A stretch of 64,000 nucleotides of DNA from an uncultured Ruminococcus sp. (GTDB taxonomy: Bacteria; Bacillota; Clostridia; Oscillospirales; Acutalibacteraceae): NCBI GenBank assembly GCA_905233755.1, contig CAJODM010000006.1:31880-95879 (forward strand), given 5' to 3'. This document shows positions 8,951 to 17,881 of this stretch, in pieces. The translations under genes and the position numbers were made by a program. The notes below the pieces were generated by a model. The model did not search any database. It was given only the letters and a program-made list of their open reading frames with translations, and had not been told where the DNA came from. Position 1 is the first letter of the stretch. Each line of letters starts with the position of its first letter.

Positions 8951-9677
8951 CCTATTGGATGATTCGCTCGGGTTCGGCAGAACCGTGCTGATGCCCGGTG
9001 ATCCGCTCAGAGCGAAGTTCATCGCCGAGCATTTTCTGGAGCATCCGGTGCTCGTCAATTCTGTCAGGGGCGTGAACGGCTATACCGGCACCTATGACGG
9101 CGTCAAGGTATCGGTCATGGCCAGCGGCATGGGGATGCCCTCTATCGGCATCTACAGCTATGAGCTGTACAAGTACTTCGGTGTCCAGAACATCATGCGT
9201 ATCGGCTCAGCCGGCGCGATCAGCAAGGATGTTGCGGTGCGCGATATCGTCGCGGGGATCGGCGCATGTACGAACTCGCACTTTGCCGCCCAGTACGGGC
9301 TGTGCGGCACGGTCGCGCCGGTATGCGACTTTGATATGCTGTCGGCGGCAAAGTCGGTCAGCGATCAGATGGGGATCGAGCTTAGGATCGGCAACCTCTA
9401 CTCCTCCGACACCTTCTATGACGATACCCACTCTTCGACCGACTGGGAGAAGGCGGGGTGCCTTGCGGTCGAGATGGAGGCAGCCGCCCTCTATATGACC
9501 GCCCAGCGGCTGCATATGCGCGCGCTTGCGGTATGCACCATCTCCGACCTTGCCTATCCGCCGTTCACAGGCCTTGACGCCAAGGAGCGCGAACAGTCGT
9601 TCACTCAGATGATGGAGCTTGCGCTGAGGACCGCGACGATCCTCGATCGCCTCCCCGACAGAGAGTTGAGGGAGTAA
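8925..9677 (+). CDS. deoD: Purine-nucleoside phosphorylase, DeoD type
   Basis: 250 residues; phosphorolysis of purine (deoxy)nucleosides. Family signatures: PHIN at the N-terminus (active-site His), MPGDPLRAKFIA (phosphate-binding Gly and Arg), GMGMPSIGIYSYEL, RIGSAGAI, and EMEAAALY near residue 180 that contacts the ribose. This is the hexameric type, not the trimeric one. Ribosome site AAAGGAGG lies inside deoC, 8 bp before the start. DeoB follows after 2 bp. Confidence 0.95.
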   Translation: MAVKTPHINLLDDSLGFGRTVLMPGDPLRAKFIAEHFLEHPVLVNSVRGVNGYTGTYDGVKVSVMASGMGMPSIGIYSYELYKYFGVQNIMRIGSAGAISKDVAVRDIVAGIGACTNSHFAAQYGLCGTVAPVCDFDMLSAAKSVSDQMGIELRIGNLYSSDTFYDDTHSSTDWEKAGCLAVEMEAAALYMTAQRLHMRALAVCTISDLAYPPFTGLDAKEREQSFTQMMELALRTATILDRLPDRELRE

Positions 9678-9679
9678 CG

Positions 9680-10852
9680 ATGGACAAGCGTGTATTTCTG
9701 ATTGTTCTCGACAGCTGCGGCGTGGGCTTCATGCCCGACGCGGCAGATTTCGGCGATGTCGGCGCGAACACGATGCGTTCGATCTCCCGCTCCGCCGAGT
9801 TCCACCTGAAGAACCTGTTGCACCTCGGGCTGAACACGATGGACGGTGTCGATTATCTCGGGCATAACGACAGTCCCGCGGGGGCGGTGGCGCGGATCGC
9901 CGAGCTCTCTCGCGGCAAGGACACCACCGTCGGTCACTGGGAGATCGCCGGTGTGATCTCTGAGCGTGCGCTGCCGACCTATCCCGACGGGTTTCCGAGC
10001 GAGGTTTTGGACGCGTTTTCTGCGCGTGTGGGACGCGGTATTCTGTGCAACAAGCCGTACTCCGGCACCCGGGTCATCATGGACTACGGCGACGAGCACG
10101 TCCGCTCCGGCAAGCTGATCCTCTATACCTCTGCCGACAGCGTGTTCCAGATCGCCGCGCACGAGGATGTCGTGCCGGTGGAGCAGCTGTATACTTACTG
10201 CCGTATCGCACGCGAGATCCTGCAGGGCGAGCATGGGGTCGGCCGGGTGATTGCGCGCCCCTTTATCGGGTCGAGCGGCAGCTATACGCGCACCTCGAAC
10301 CGTCACGACTTCTCGCTCGAGCCGCCGCGCAGGACGATGCTCGACTATCTGAAGGATAGCGGGCTTGACAGTATCGCGGTCGGCAAGATCTATGATATCT
10401 TTGCAGGGCACGGCATCACCGATCATACCTTCACTAGCGGCAACACCGACGGTATGGAGCAGACGCTCGCACTTGCCGATCGCAGCTTTCACGGATTGTG
10501 CTTTGTGAACCTGGTGGACTTCGATATGCTGTACGGTCACCGCAACAACGTCGACGGCTATGCCGCTGCGCTGTCAGAGTTCGACCGCTGGCTCGACCGG
10601 TTTTTGCCCAAGCTGCGCGACGACGATATCCTGATGATTACCGCCGATCACGGATGCGATCCCGGCTATACCTGCAGCACCGACCACAGTCGCGAGTATA
10701 TCCCGCTTCTGCTGTACGGCAAGCATATCAACCCCGTCAACCTCGGCACCATGACCGGGTTTTGCAACATCGGCAAAACCGTGCTCGACTATCTGGGTGT
10801 CGACAACGATATCGCCGGAGAGAGCTTTTTGGGTGAGATCTATGACGGATAG
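9680..10852 (+). CDS. deoB: Phosphopentomutase
   Basis: 390 residues of the alkaline-phosphatase superfamily; converts (deoxy)ribose-1-phosphate to the 5-phosphate for DeoC or the pentose pathway. Metal ligands are visible as Asp11 (IVLDSCG) and in ITADHGCDPGY and STDHSREYIPLL near the C-terminus. The phosphorylatable Thr is in KDTTVGHWE (about residue 82). The cap domain lies between. Sits between deoD (2-bp gap) and cdd (11-bp overlap), so it is clearly part of one transcript. Confidence 0.96.
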   Translation: MDKRVFLIVLDSCGVGFMPDAADFGDVGANTMRSISRSAEFHLKNLLHLGLNTMDGVDYLGHNDSPAGAVARIAELSRGKDTTVGHWEIAGVISERALPTYPDGFPSEVLDAFSARVGRGILCNKPYSGTRVIMDYGDEHVRSGKLILYTSADSVFQIAAHEDVVPVEQLYTYCRIAREILQGEHGVGRVIARPFIGSSGSYTRTSNRHDFSLEPPRRTMLDYLKDSGLDSIAVGKIYDIFAGHGITDHTFTSGNTDGMEQTLALADRSFHGLCFVNLVDFDMLYGHRNNVDGYAAALSEFDRWLDRFLPKLRDDDILMITADHGCDPGYTCSTDHSREYIPLLLYGKHINPVNLGTMTGFCNIGKTVLDYLGVDNDIAGESFLGEIYDG

Positions 10853-11276
10853 AGAACTGATAGCAGTCGCGTTCGATGCGATGCGGCGCGCCTACACGCC
10901 CTACTCGCATCATCAGGTAGGAGCCGCCCTGCTCACCCGATCGGGCAAGGTGTACGCGGGCTGCAATATCGAGAACGCCGCGTTTTCGCCCACCGTGTGC
11001 GCCGAACGCACGGCGTTCTTTAAGGCGGTGTATGACGGCGAGCGAGCATTCGACAAGATCGCAGTCGTCGGCGGACTTGACGGAATCGTCACCGACTACT
11101 TCTCTCCCTGCGGCGTCTGCCGCCAGGTGATGTCCGAGTTCTGCGAGGACGACTTTTCGGTGATTATAGCAAAAAGTGAGGACGATTATTTGGTGAAAAC
11201 TCTGAATGATTTGTTATCTTGTCGGTTTTCGCCACAACATCTTGTAGATAATCCACAAAATAATAATATATGTTGA
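10842..11276 (+). CDS. cdd: Cytidine deaminase
   Basis: 144 residues, the homotetrameric short type; deaminates cytidine and deoxycytidine to the uracil nucleosides that Pdp can cleave. Zinc ligands Cys53, Cys90 and Cys93 (CAE and PCGVC) and catalytic Glu55 are all present. ATG 10842 gives the family N-terminus (TDRELIAVAFDAMRRAYTPYS); the in-frame ATG at 10797 would add a tail inside deoB. The C-terminus (SPQHLVDNPQNNNIC) is a little longer than usual. The gap that follows contains a new promoter. Confidence 0.94.
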   Translation: MTDRELIAVAFDAMRRAYTPYSHHQVGAALLTRSGKVYAGCNIENAAFSPTVCAERTAFFKAVYDGERAFDKIAVVGGLDGIVTDYFSPCGVCRQVMSEFCEDDFSVIIAKSEDDYLVKTLNDLLSCRFSPQHLVDNPQNNNIC

Positions 11277-11301
11277 AATTTGGTGACAGATTTGTTATCA
11301 T
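11273..11301 (+). promoter_or_regulatory. Sigma-A promoter for the nucleoside ABC transporter
   Basis: TTGAAA (11273-11278), 17 bp, TATCAT (11296-11301). It overlaps the cdd stop codon and would give a leader of about 80 nt. A short GC-rich palindrome (AGGGGAGAGCTCCCCT, 11352-11367) lies just upstream of the very strong site TAAGGAGG at 11373-11380. Confidence 0.5.
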
Positions 11302-11389
11302 ATACATAGCAAGTTTTTGTACAGCAGGTTTTGCATAGCAGCTTGCATAATAGGGGAGAGCTCCCCTAAATTTAAGGAGGAAATCTAAA

Positions 11390-12550
11390 ATGAAAAAAAT
11401 TCTTGCGCTGATCCTTGCCGTGCTGTTTGTGTGCGGCGCGCTGGCTGCCTGCGGCGGCTCGACGACCACCGAGGACACGACCGCTGACACAGCGGAAGAG
11501 CCGGCAGAGCCGGCAGCTGCCGACTTTTCGGTGGCGATGATCACCGACTACGGCGACATCACCGACCAGTCCTTCAACCAGACCACCTACGAGGCGTGCA
11601 AGGAGTACTGCGACACCAACGGCGTTGACTTTAAGTACTACAAGCCCGCTTCCGACTCGGACGAGGATCGCGTTGCGATGATCGACTCTGCGATCGACGA
11701 GGGGTATAACGTTATCGTGATGCCCGGCTATGCGTTCGCCGCCGCGATCGCCCAGACCGCGCCGAACTATGAGGACGTCACCTTCATCGCGCTGGATGTA
11801 TCTGAGTATGACCTGACCTCTGCCGGTCTTGAGGAGCTCCCCGCGAACCTCTACTCTGCTGTTTATCAGGAAGAGCTCTGCGGCTATATGGCAGGCGTTG
11901 CTGCCGTGAAGCTCGGTTACACCAAGCTCGGCTTCCTCGGCGGTATGGCGGTTCCCGCTGTTATCCGTTACGGCTATGGATTTGTCCAGGGCGCCGACGC
12001 TGCTGCCGAAGAGCTGGGTGTTGACGTGTCTGTCAACTATGCTTACGGCAACCAGTTCTACGGCGACGCCGACATCACTGCGGCGATGGATACATGGTAC
12101 AACGACGGCGTTGAGGTCGTCTTTGCCTGCGGCGGCGGTATCTTCACCTCGGCTGCCGAGGCAGCTGCCAAGGTTGACGGCAAGGTCATCGGCGTTGACG
12201 TTGACCAGGCGGCCACCATCGACGGCACCTATGGCGAGGGCATGACCGTTACCTCTGCAATGAAGGGTCTTGCTCCCACCGTCAAGACCATGCTCACCGC
12301 TGTTGCCGATGGCACCTTCGAGGGCGGCAAGGTCGAGAACCTCGGTCTCGTCTCCGAGAATCCGGATGAGAACTATGTCCAGCTCCCCACTGCTACCACG
12401 CAGTTTGCCGACGGCTTCACCGCTGAGGACTATGCGGCTCTCGTTGCCGATATGTTCAGCGGCGCCATCACCGTGAACAACGATACCACCATCACTGCTG
12501 CCGACAACGCGAAGACCATCACCGTCAACGACCTCGGCAACATCAAATAA
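11390..12550 (+). CDS. bmpA: BMP-family lipoprotein, nucleoside-binding component of ABC transporter
   Basis: 386 residues. A lipoprotein signal peptide (MKK, hydrophobic stretch, LAAC lipobox with Cys21) is followed by an acidic Thr/Glu linker and a periplasmic-binding-protein fold of the basic-membrane-protein/PnrA family: AMITDYGDITDQSFNQTTYE, then GGMAVPAVIRYGYGF and VFACGGGIFTSAAEAA. In known systems (B. subtilis NupN, PnrA of Treponema) such proteins bind purine nucleosides outside the membrane. Context with Pdp, DeoD, Cdd and Udk agrees. Strong Shine-Dalgarno and its own promoter suit a highly expressed binding protein. Confidence 0.9.
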   Translation: MKKILALILAVLFVCGALAACGGSTTTEDTTADTAEEPAEPAAADFSVAMITDYGDITDQSFNQTTYEACKEYCDTNGVDFKYYKPASDSDEDRVAMIDSAIDEGYNVIVMPGYAFAAAIAQTAPNYEDVTFIALDVSEYDLTSAGLEELPANLYSAVYQEELCGYMAGVAAVKLGYTKLGFLGGMAVPAVIRYGYGFVQGADAAAEELGVDVSVNYAYGNQFYGDADITAAMDTWYNDGVEVVFACGGGIFTSAAEAAAKVDGKVIGVDVDQAATIDGTYGEGMTVTSAMKGLAPTVKTMLTAVADGTFEGGKVENLGLVSENPDENYVQLPTATTQFADGFTAEDYAALVADMFSGAITVNNDTTITAADNAKTITVNDLGNIK

Positions 12551-12586
12551 TCCGCTGTTATTACAGGCGATACGATCGAATGAAGC

Positions 12587-12624
12587 GGCCTGCCAAAAGT
12601 TCCACCTCTTGGCAGGCCTTTTCT
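12587..12624 (+). terminator. Attenuating terminator between binding protein and ABC ATPase
   Basis: Perfect 10-bp stem GGCCTGCCAA (12587-12596) / TTGGCAGGCC (12609-12618), 12-base loop, then TTTTCT. It sits inside the transporter operon, 36 bp after bmpA, so it probably lowers expression of the membrane components relative to the binding protein. Confidence 0.75.
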
Positions 12625-12643
12625 ATCAAAGGAAGTGGTAAAT

Positions 12644-14182
12644 GTGTCAAGTGAATACGCGATCGAGATGCTGCATATCACCAAGCGGTTCCCCGGGATC
12701 ATCGCCAACGACGATGTGACTCTGCGCCTGAAGAAGGGCGAGATCCACGCCCTCCTCGGCGAGAACGGCGCCGGCAAGTCTACCTTGATGTCGGTGCTGT
12801 TCGGCCTCTATCAGCCCGAAGAGGGCGAGATCCGCAAGGACGGTGAGCGTGTCGAGATCAAGGATCCGAACGACGCCAACCGCCTGGGGATCGGTATGGT
12901 GCATCAGCACTTCAAGCTGGTCGAGTGCTTCTCGGTACTCGATAACATCATCCTCGGCGTCGAGCCCAACTCGATGGGATTCCTCAAGAAGTCCGAAGCC
13001 CGCGAGAAGGTGAACGAGCTGTCTCAGCGCTACGGGCTGTCGGTCGATCCCGACGCGATCATCGAGGATATCACTGTCGGCATGCAGCAGCGCACCGAGA
13101 TCCTGAAGATGCTCTATCGCGAGAACGAGATATTGATCTTCGACGAGCCGACCGCGGTGCTGACCCCGCAGGAGATTACCGAGCTGATGACGATCATGAA
13201 GAATCTCAGCAACGAGGGCAAGTCCATCCTCTTCATCTCCCATAAGCTCAACGAGATCATGCAGGTCGCCGACCGGTGTACCGTCCTTCGAAAAGGACGC
13301 TATATTGATACCGTCGATGTGGACAAGACCACCGTCGAGGAGCTCTCCTCGCTGATGGTCGGGCGCAACGTCAGCTTCCATATCGAGAAGGGCGAGCCGA
13401 ACATCGGCGATACCGTGCTGAGCGTGCGCGGGATGACGATGACCTCGCGTATCCACAAGAAGGACGTCGTCAAGGACGTGTCCTTTGATGTGCGCGCCGG
13501 CGAGATCGTCTGTATCGCCGGCATCGACGGCAACGGCCAGACCGAGCTTGTACACGGTCTGACGGGGCTCGAGCCCATCCGTTTTGGCAGCATCACCCTG
13601 CTCGGCAGGGACGTCTCCCACACCTCTATCCGAAAGCGCAGCACCCTTGGCATGAGCCATATCCCCGAGGATCGGCACAAGCACGGGCTGGTGCTCGACT
13701 ACTCGCTGGAGAACAACCTTGTGTTGCAGCGGTATTTTGAACCCGAATTCACCAACCGCTTCGGGTTCCTCAAGAAGAAGAACATCCGCGCCTACTCCGA
13801 TCGGCTGATCGAAGAGTACGATATCCGTTCGGGCGAGGGCTCGGTAACCATCGCGCGCAAGATGTCCGGCGGCAACCAGCAGAAGGCGATTGTCGGGCGT
13901 GAGATCGACAAGGATCCCGAGCTCTTGATCGCGGTCCAGCCTACCCGCGGGCTGGACGTCGGCGCGATCGAGATGGTTCACAAGGAGCTGGTTCGCCAGC
14001 GCGACGAGGGCAAGGCGGTGTTGCTTGTATCGCTCGAGCTCGACGAGGTCATGGACGTGTCCGACCGGATCCTCGTGATGTACGAGGGCGAGCTTGTCGG
14101 CGAGTTCGACTCCAAGGCGGTCACCGTCGATCAGCTCGGACTGTATATGGCAGGCGCCAAGAGAGATGAGGTGCACGTATGA
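12644..14182 (+). CDS. nupO: ABC transporter ATP-binding protein, duplicated domains (NupO type)
   Basis: 512 residues with two ABC modules. First: Walker A GENGAGKST (39-47), a Q-loop (MVHQHFK), an atypical signature (VGMQQRTEI) and Walker B ILIFDEPTAVL. Second: degenerate Walker A (GIDGNGQTEL), signature MSGGNQQK and a modified Walker B region (VQPTRGLD), as usual for sugar/nucleoside importers of this kind. GTG 12644 is preferred over GTG 12635 because AAAGGAAG lies 8 bp before it and would overlap the other. Couples to the two permeases that follow; ATGA overlap with the first. Confidence 0.9.
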   Translation: MSSEYAIEMLHITKRFPGIIANDDVTLRLKKGEIHALLGENGAGKSTLMSVLFGLYQPEEGEIRKDGERVEIKDPNDANRLGIGMVHQHFKLVECFSVLDNIILGVEPNSMGFLKKSEAREKVNELSQRYGLSVDPDAIIEDITVGMQQRTEILKMLYRENEILIFDEPTAVLTPQEITELMTIMKNLSNEGKSILFISHKLNEIMQVADRCTVLRKGRYIDTVDVDKTTVEELSSLMVGRNVSFHIEKGEPNIGDTVLSVRGMTMTSRIHKKDVVKDVSFDVRAGEIVCIAGIDGNGQTELVHGLTGLEPIRFGSITLLGRDVSHTSIRKRSTLGMSHIPEDRHKHGLVLDYSLENNLVLQRYFEPEFTNRFGFLKKKNIRAYSDRLIEEYDIRSGEGSVTIARKMSGGNQQKAIVGREIDKDPELLIAVQPTRGLDVGAIEMVHKELVRQRDEGKAVLLVSLELDEVMDVSDRILVMYEGELVGEFDSKAVTVDQLGLYMAGAKRDEVHV

Positions 14183-15339
14183 GAAAGCTGTTGAAGAACG
14201 AGGGCGTCCAGTCCCTCATCGCGTCTCTGCTGTGCATTGTGCTCGGTCTCTTGATCGGGTATATCGTCCTGCTGTTCATCAACCCGTCGGGTGCGTTCGA
14301 CGCCATTATTGATATTATCAAGAATTTCTTTAACTATGCCAAGGCGCAGCTGCAGATCAAGAACCTCGGCAACACGCTCGTCAAGACCGCGCCTCTTCTC
14401 CTGTGCGCGCTGTCGGTGCTGTTCTGCTACAAGGTCGGGCTGTTCAACATCGGCGCGGCGGGCCAGTATGTCGCCGGTGCGTGCGCGGGCTTGTATGCGG
14501 CGCTCGCATGGGGATGGAGCTGGTTGCCCTGTCTGCTGTTTGCGATCGCTGCGGGCGCGGTGCTCGGTGTTATCGTCGGACTGCTCAAGGCGTACTTCAA
14601 CGTCAACGAGGTCATCTCCGGCATCATGCTCAACTGGATCGGGCTGTATACGACCAACATGATCCTGACCAACGTCAAGGAGACCACCAGCCCCTACACT
14701 CTGCATATCCGCACGGCAAACCCGTCGGCGATCCTCCCCTCGGCGGGGCTGGATAAGCTGTTCAGCGGGAACATGTATGTCTCGATCGCGATCCCGCTTT
14801 CGATACTCGTGGCGGTAGTGATCCTCATCCTGCTCGAGAAGACAAAGCTCGGTTATGAACTCAAGGCGACCGGCTTCAACAGGAATGCCGCAAAGTACGC
14901 CGGCATGGCCCAGAAGCGCAACATCATCTTGACGCTCGTTATCGGCGGTGCTCTTGCCGGGTTGGGCGGTGCGCTGCTGTACCTGACCGACTATGAGCAG
15001 TGGATGTGCACCGTGTCCTCGGTTCCCGGCATGGGCTTCAACGGGATCGCCGCCGCGTTCCTCGGCGGGCTGAATCCCATCGGCACCATCTTTGCCTCCT
15101 TCTTCATCCAGCATATCACCTCGGGCGGTGCATATGTCGACAAGACGATGTACTGCTCCCAGATCTCCGAGCTGATCTCCGCCATCATCATCTATCTGTG
15201 CGGATTTGTGTTCTTCATCAAGTATGCGTTCAACCTCTATCTTTCTAAGAAAGAGACCCGCTCCGACACTCGCTTCACGAAGAAGGAGATGGACGAGGTC
15301 AGGGATGCCTCCGCTTTGAAAGGAGGTGACGAGGGATGA
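14179..15339 (+). CDS. nupP: ABC transporter permease, nucleoside type (NupP)
   Basis: 386 residues with about ten hydrophobic segments. The BPD_transp_2-type signature region GALAGLGGALLYLTDYE and the segment ATGFNRNAAKYAGM are typical of the first permease of BmpA systems. An uncharged loop precedes a Lys/Arg-rich C-terminal tail. It forms the heterodimeric channel with the next protein and the ATPase. Start overlaps the ATPase stop by ATGA and its stop overlaps the next start in the same way. Confidence 0.9.
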   Translation: MRKLLKNEGVQSLIASLLCIVLGLLIGYIVLLFINPSGAFDAIIDIIKNFFNYAKAQLQIKNLGNTLVKTAPLLLCALSVLFCYKVGLFNIGAAGQYVAGACAGLYAALAWGWSWLPCLLFAIAAGAVLGVIVGLLKAYFNVNEVISGIMLNWIGLYTTNMILTNVKETTSPYTLHIRTANPSAILPSAGLDKLFSGNMYVSIAIPLSILVAVVILILLEKTKLGYELKATGFNRNAAKYAGMAQKRNIILTLVIGGALAGLGGALLYLTDYEQWMCTVSSVPGMGFNGIAAAFLGGLNPIGTIFASFFIQHITSGGAYVDKTMYCSQISELISAIIIYLCGFVFFIKYAFNLYLSKKETRSDTRFTKKEMDEVRDASALKGGDEG

Positions 15340-16277
15340 GCTTGCTAATCCAATATACGCTGATCTTTGCATCGGTGCTGACCCTTGTCGCTTTGGGCGG
15401 ATGCTTCTCCGAGCACTCGGGCGTCATTAACCTCGGACTCGAGGGGATCATGGTCATCGGCGCCCTCGGCGGCGCGCTGATGATGCGGTACCTGCCCGCC
15501 GATCTGTCGCCGTTTTTGATGGTGGCTGTCGTGATACTGGGCGCGGTGATCTTTGGCGTGGTCTACTCGGCGCTGCTCGCGGTCGCGTGTATCAACCTCA
15601 AGGCGGATCAGACAATCATCGGTACCGCGCTGAATATGCTCGGCACCGCCGCCGCCACCGTCGCGGTCAAGGCGATCAACACCGCTGAGAACCCTGACGA
15701 CGTCTCCTCCACCATCACCTATGTCCGCCCGAAGAAGGCGTTCATCATCAACATCAACGGCTTCGAGTTCAACTGGTTCATGGTGATCGCGGTCGTTGTG
15801 CTCATCATCGCGTTTGTTGTGCTGTACAAGACCAAGTTTGGGCTGCGGCTCATGGCGTGCGGCGAACATCCCCAGGCGGCGAACTCGGTCGGCATCAGCG
15901 TCTATAAGATGCGCTGGGCGGGTGTGCTGATCTCCGGCGCGCTCGGCGGGCTGGGCGGTATCTGCTATATCCTCGCCGGTGTTTCCGAGTGGAAGTTCGA
16001 GAACGGCGTTGCTGGGTTCGGATTCCTCGCGCTTGCTGTCATGATCTTCGGCCAGTGGAAGCCGATGCGGATCGCGCTGGCGGCGCTGTTGTTCGGGTTC
16101 TTCAGGGCGTTATCCAACGTCTACTTCGGATTTGACTTTCTCGCCGCTCTCAATATCCCCAGCGCGGTCTACAACATGATGCCGTACATCATCTCACTGC
16201 TCGTGCTTGCGTTCACCTCCAGACGGTCGCGCGCGCCCAAGGCAGAGGGTATCCCGTACGACAAGTCGATGCGATAG
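15336..16277 (+). CDS. nupQ: ABC transporter permease, nucleoside type (NupQ)
   Basis: 313 residues, about nine membrane segments. Early motif GGCFSEHSGVINLGLEGIM and the later block ACGEHPQAANSVGISVYKMR are hallmarks of the second permease in these importers, followed by ALGGLGGICYILAG. Ends with a short basic tail. Ribosome site AAAGGAGGTGA is inside the gene before. udk follows after 9 bp. Confidence 0.92.
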   Translation: MSLLIQYTLIFASVLTLVALGGCFSEHSGVINLGLEGIMVIGALGGALMMRYLPADLSPFLMVAVVILGAVIFGVVYSALLAVACINLKADQTIIGTALNMLGTAAATVAVKAINTAENPDDVSSTITYVRPKKAFIININGFEFNWFMVIAVVVLIIAFVVLYKTKFGLRLMACGEHPQAANSVGISVYKMRWAGVLISGALGGLGGICYILAGVSEWKFENGVAGFGFLALAVMIFGQWKPMRIALAALLFGFFRALSNVYFGFDFLAALNIPSAVYNMMPYIISLLVLAFTSRRSRAPKAEGIPYDKSMR

Positions 16278-16286
16278 GAGACAGCG

Positions 16287-16904
16287 ATGGATGTACTGCT
16301 GATCGGGATCGCCGGCGGCTCCGGCTCGGGAAAATCGACGCTGACGCGGCTGATACGGGAACGCTTTGCCGATGATGTGACGGTCATCTATCATGATGAC
16401 TACTACAAGCCGTTCGATGAGCTTCCGTTCGAGGAGCGCGTCAAGGTCAACTTTGACGAACCCTGTTCCTATGATACAGAGCGGATGGTGCGCGACCTTA
16501 TCGCGCTCAAATCGGGCGAGCCGGCGCAGATCCCCGTCTATGACTATACCGCCTATGTTCGCACCGAAAAGGTACGACAGGTTTGTCCGACCAAGGTGGT
16601 ACTGGTAGAGGGGATCCTCGTGCTCAGCGAGAGGGCGCTGTGCGAGCTCTTTGATATACGGGTGTTTGTCGATACCGATGCGGATATCCGCATCATCCGA
16701 CGCATCCGCCGCGATATGCGCAAGCGCGGCCGCACCTTCGAGAGCATCACCGAGCAGTATATGGCGACCGTCAAACCGATGCACGAACGCTATGTTGAGC
16801 CGTCGAAGAAGAACGCCGACATCGTTATTCTCGGCGGGGGCAAGAACCCTGTCGCGCTCGACCTGCTCTTTCACAAGATCAACAGCCATATCGCCGCAGT
16901 CTAA
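16287..16904 (+). CDS. udk: Uridine kinase
   Basis: 205 residues; phosphorylates uridine and cytidine to the monophosphates, trapping imported nucleosides. P-loop GGSGSGKST at 10-18, HDDYYKP and the DEPCSYD segment that binds the nucleoside, and VLVEGILVL are all visible, with RRDMRKRGRTF in the lid. Last gene of the salvage and uptake run; a strong terminator follows. Udk gives a route from imported ribonucleosides to nucleotides, whereas Pdp, DeoD and DeoC burn the sugar. Confidence 0.95.
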   Translation: MDVLLIGIAGGSGSGKSTLTRLIRERFADDVTVIYHDDYYKPFDELPFEERVKVNFDEPCSYDTERMVRDLIALKSGEPAQIPVYDYTAYVRTEKVRQVCPTKVVLVEGILVLSERALCELFDIRVFVDTDADIRIIRRIRRDMRKRGRTFESITEQYMATVKPMHERYVEPSKKNADIVILGGGKNPVALDLLFHKINSHIAAV

Positions 16905-16955
16905 CGCTGCGCGGTTGCCTACAGCCGCTGTGTGCCCGAGATTTGACGGATCAGG

Positions 16956-16990
16956 GGAGCAGGAATCCGATCGGTTCCTGCTCCTTTTCT
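16956..16990 (+). terminator. Terminator of the nucleoside operon
   Basis: 10-bp stem GGAGCAGGAA (16956-16965) / TTCCTGCTCC (16975-16984), 9-base loop that is itself partly paired, and TTTTCT. Confidence 0.85.
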
Positions 16991-17041
16991 ATGAAAATCG
17001 CTTGACTTTTCTCTTGCCGTATGATACTATATTTATGCTCT

Positions 17042-17130
17042 GGAGAGGTGTCCGAGTGGTTTAAGGAGCTAGTCTTGAAAACTAGTGATCCCGCAAGGGA
17101 CCAAGGGTTCGAATCCCTTCCTCTCCGCCA
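17042..17130 (+). tRNA. tRNA-Ser (anticodon UGA)
   Basis: Acceptor GGAGAGG (17042-17048) pairs with CCTCTCC (17120-17126), then G and an encoded CCA. Anticodon stem CTAGT/ACTAG with loop CTTGAAA gives TGA. Long variable arm (TGATCCCGCAAGGGACCA) and T-arm AGGGTTCGAATCCCT, as expected for a class II tRNA. Confidence 0.97.
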
Positions 17131-17160
17131 ACCATCATCTCTCTCACCGATACTTCACAC

Positions 17161-17250
17161 GGAGGATTACTCAAGTGGTGAAGAGGCTCCCCTGCTAAGG
17201 GAGTAGGTCGCTAACGCGGCGCGAGAGTTCGAATCTCTTGTCCTCCGCCA
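17161..17250 (+). tRNA. tRNA-Ser (anticodon GCU)
   Basis: Acceptor GGAGGAT pairs with GTCCTCC (17240-17246), G, encoded CCA. Anticodon loop CTGCTAA in stem TCCC/GGGA gives GCT. Long variable arm (GTAGGTCGCTAACGCGGCGC) and T-arm AGAGTTCGAATCTCT. Confidence 0.97.
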
Positions 17251-17294
17251 GCCCGAAAATGGCTTATTCAAGCCATTTTCGGGCTCTTTCTTTT
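17251..17294 (+). terminator. Strong terminator of the tRNA-Ser pair
   Basis: Perfect 15-bp stem (17251-17265 / 17270-17284; GCCCGAAAATGGCTT) with loop ATTC, then TCTTTCTTTT. It begins directly after the CCA end of the second tRNA. Confidence 0.95.
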
Positions 17295-17350
17295 GTCTAA
17301 AAATTCGCCGTGTCCTTTGCCGTGTCCTTTATGGATACTGTGTTTTATAT

Positions 17351-17420
17351 AAACTTGATATTCTTTGCGGTCAAATTTTCGTGAGGATTTGTTGTCGGTC
17401 TTGACATACGTCAGTATCCT
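17351..17420. repeat. 70-bp flanking repeat, left copy
   Basis: Aligns without gaps to 22770-22839 (49 of 70 positions equal by hand count). Contains GGTCTTGACA followed by the hairpin ATAC-gtca-GTAT (17406-17417). The right copy has AGGC-gcca-GCCT at the same place, so two base pairs changed together. Confidence 0.6.
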
Positions 17421-17728
17421 GATCGGACTTTTATCAGAGGTCGTATCTGTTTGCGGCTTTTGTCGAAATTATCTTTTTTGTTCGATCTTCCCATCAACAG
17501 CCCAAATGCGTTTGTGTATGGCCTGTTACTCATGTACATTGTGCATAAATATATTAGTCGTAATTTTGGATTGCATGACAGTCAGCAATATGTTAGAATA
17601 TGTGTGCGAGTAAAAAATATGTAGCCACTGATTAATTCACGCCTTATGGCTGGGCGCACAACTTGCCTGCATCTTTTCCGCCATTTGTCCTCTCGCCGCA
17701 ACTTAGGGGAGTTGCGGGGTTCCAAAAT

Positions 17729-17768
17729 AATAATCCTTATCCATACGTCAGTATGCATGCGGATTATT
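17729..17768. repeat. Nested palindrome containing the same ATACgtcaGTAT core
   Basis: AATAATCC (17729-17736) and GGATTATT (17761-17768) form an outer 8-bp stem. Inside lies ATACGTCAGTAT (17743-17754), identical to the core hairpin of the flanking repeat at 17406-17417. Confidence 0.5.
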
Positions 17769-17881
17769 TGTATTCTCTGACGAAAATCTGACTACGCAAT
17801 TTGTACACCCGAACTAATCATTGTCTACTTAAGGATAATTAAGCACTTTCAAAAGTGTTCTGTTTCTGTCAGAGTGGCTGA

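Noticed and set aside
12647..14176. Long minus-strand open frame opposite nupO, and similar ones opposite deoC, deoB, the acyl-CoA ligases and recG
   Set aside because: Each is antisense to a gene with clear family motifs. The translations are low in hydrophobic cores and rich in Arg/His/Asp, as expected for shadows in GC-rich codons.
17365..17613. 82-codon open frame on the plus strand
   Set aside because: Covers the repeat copy, no ribosome site, odd Cys-rich composition and no recognisable fold.
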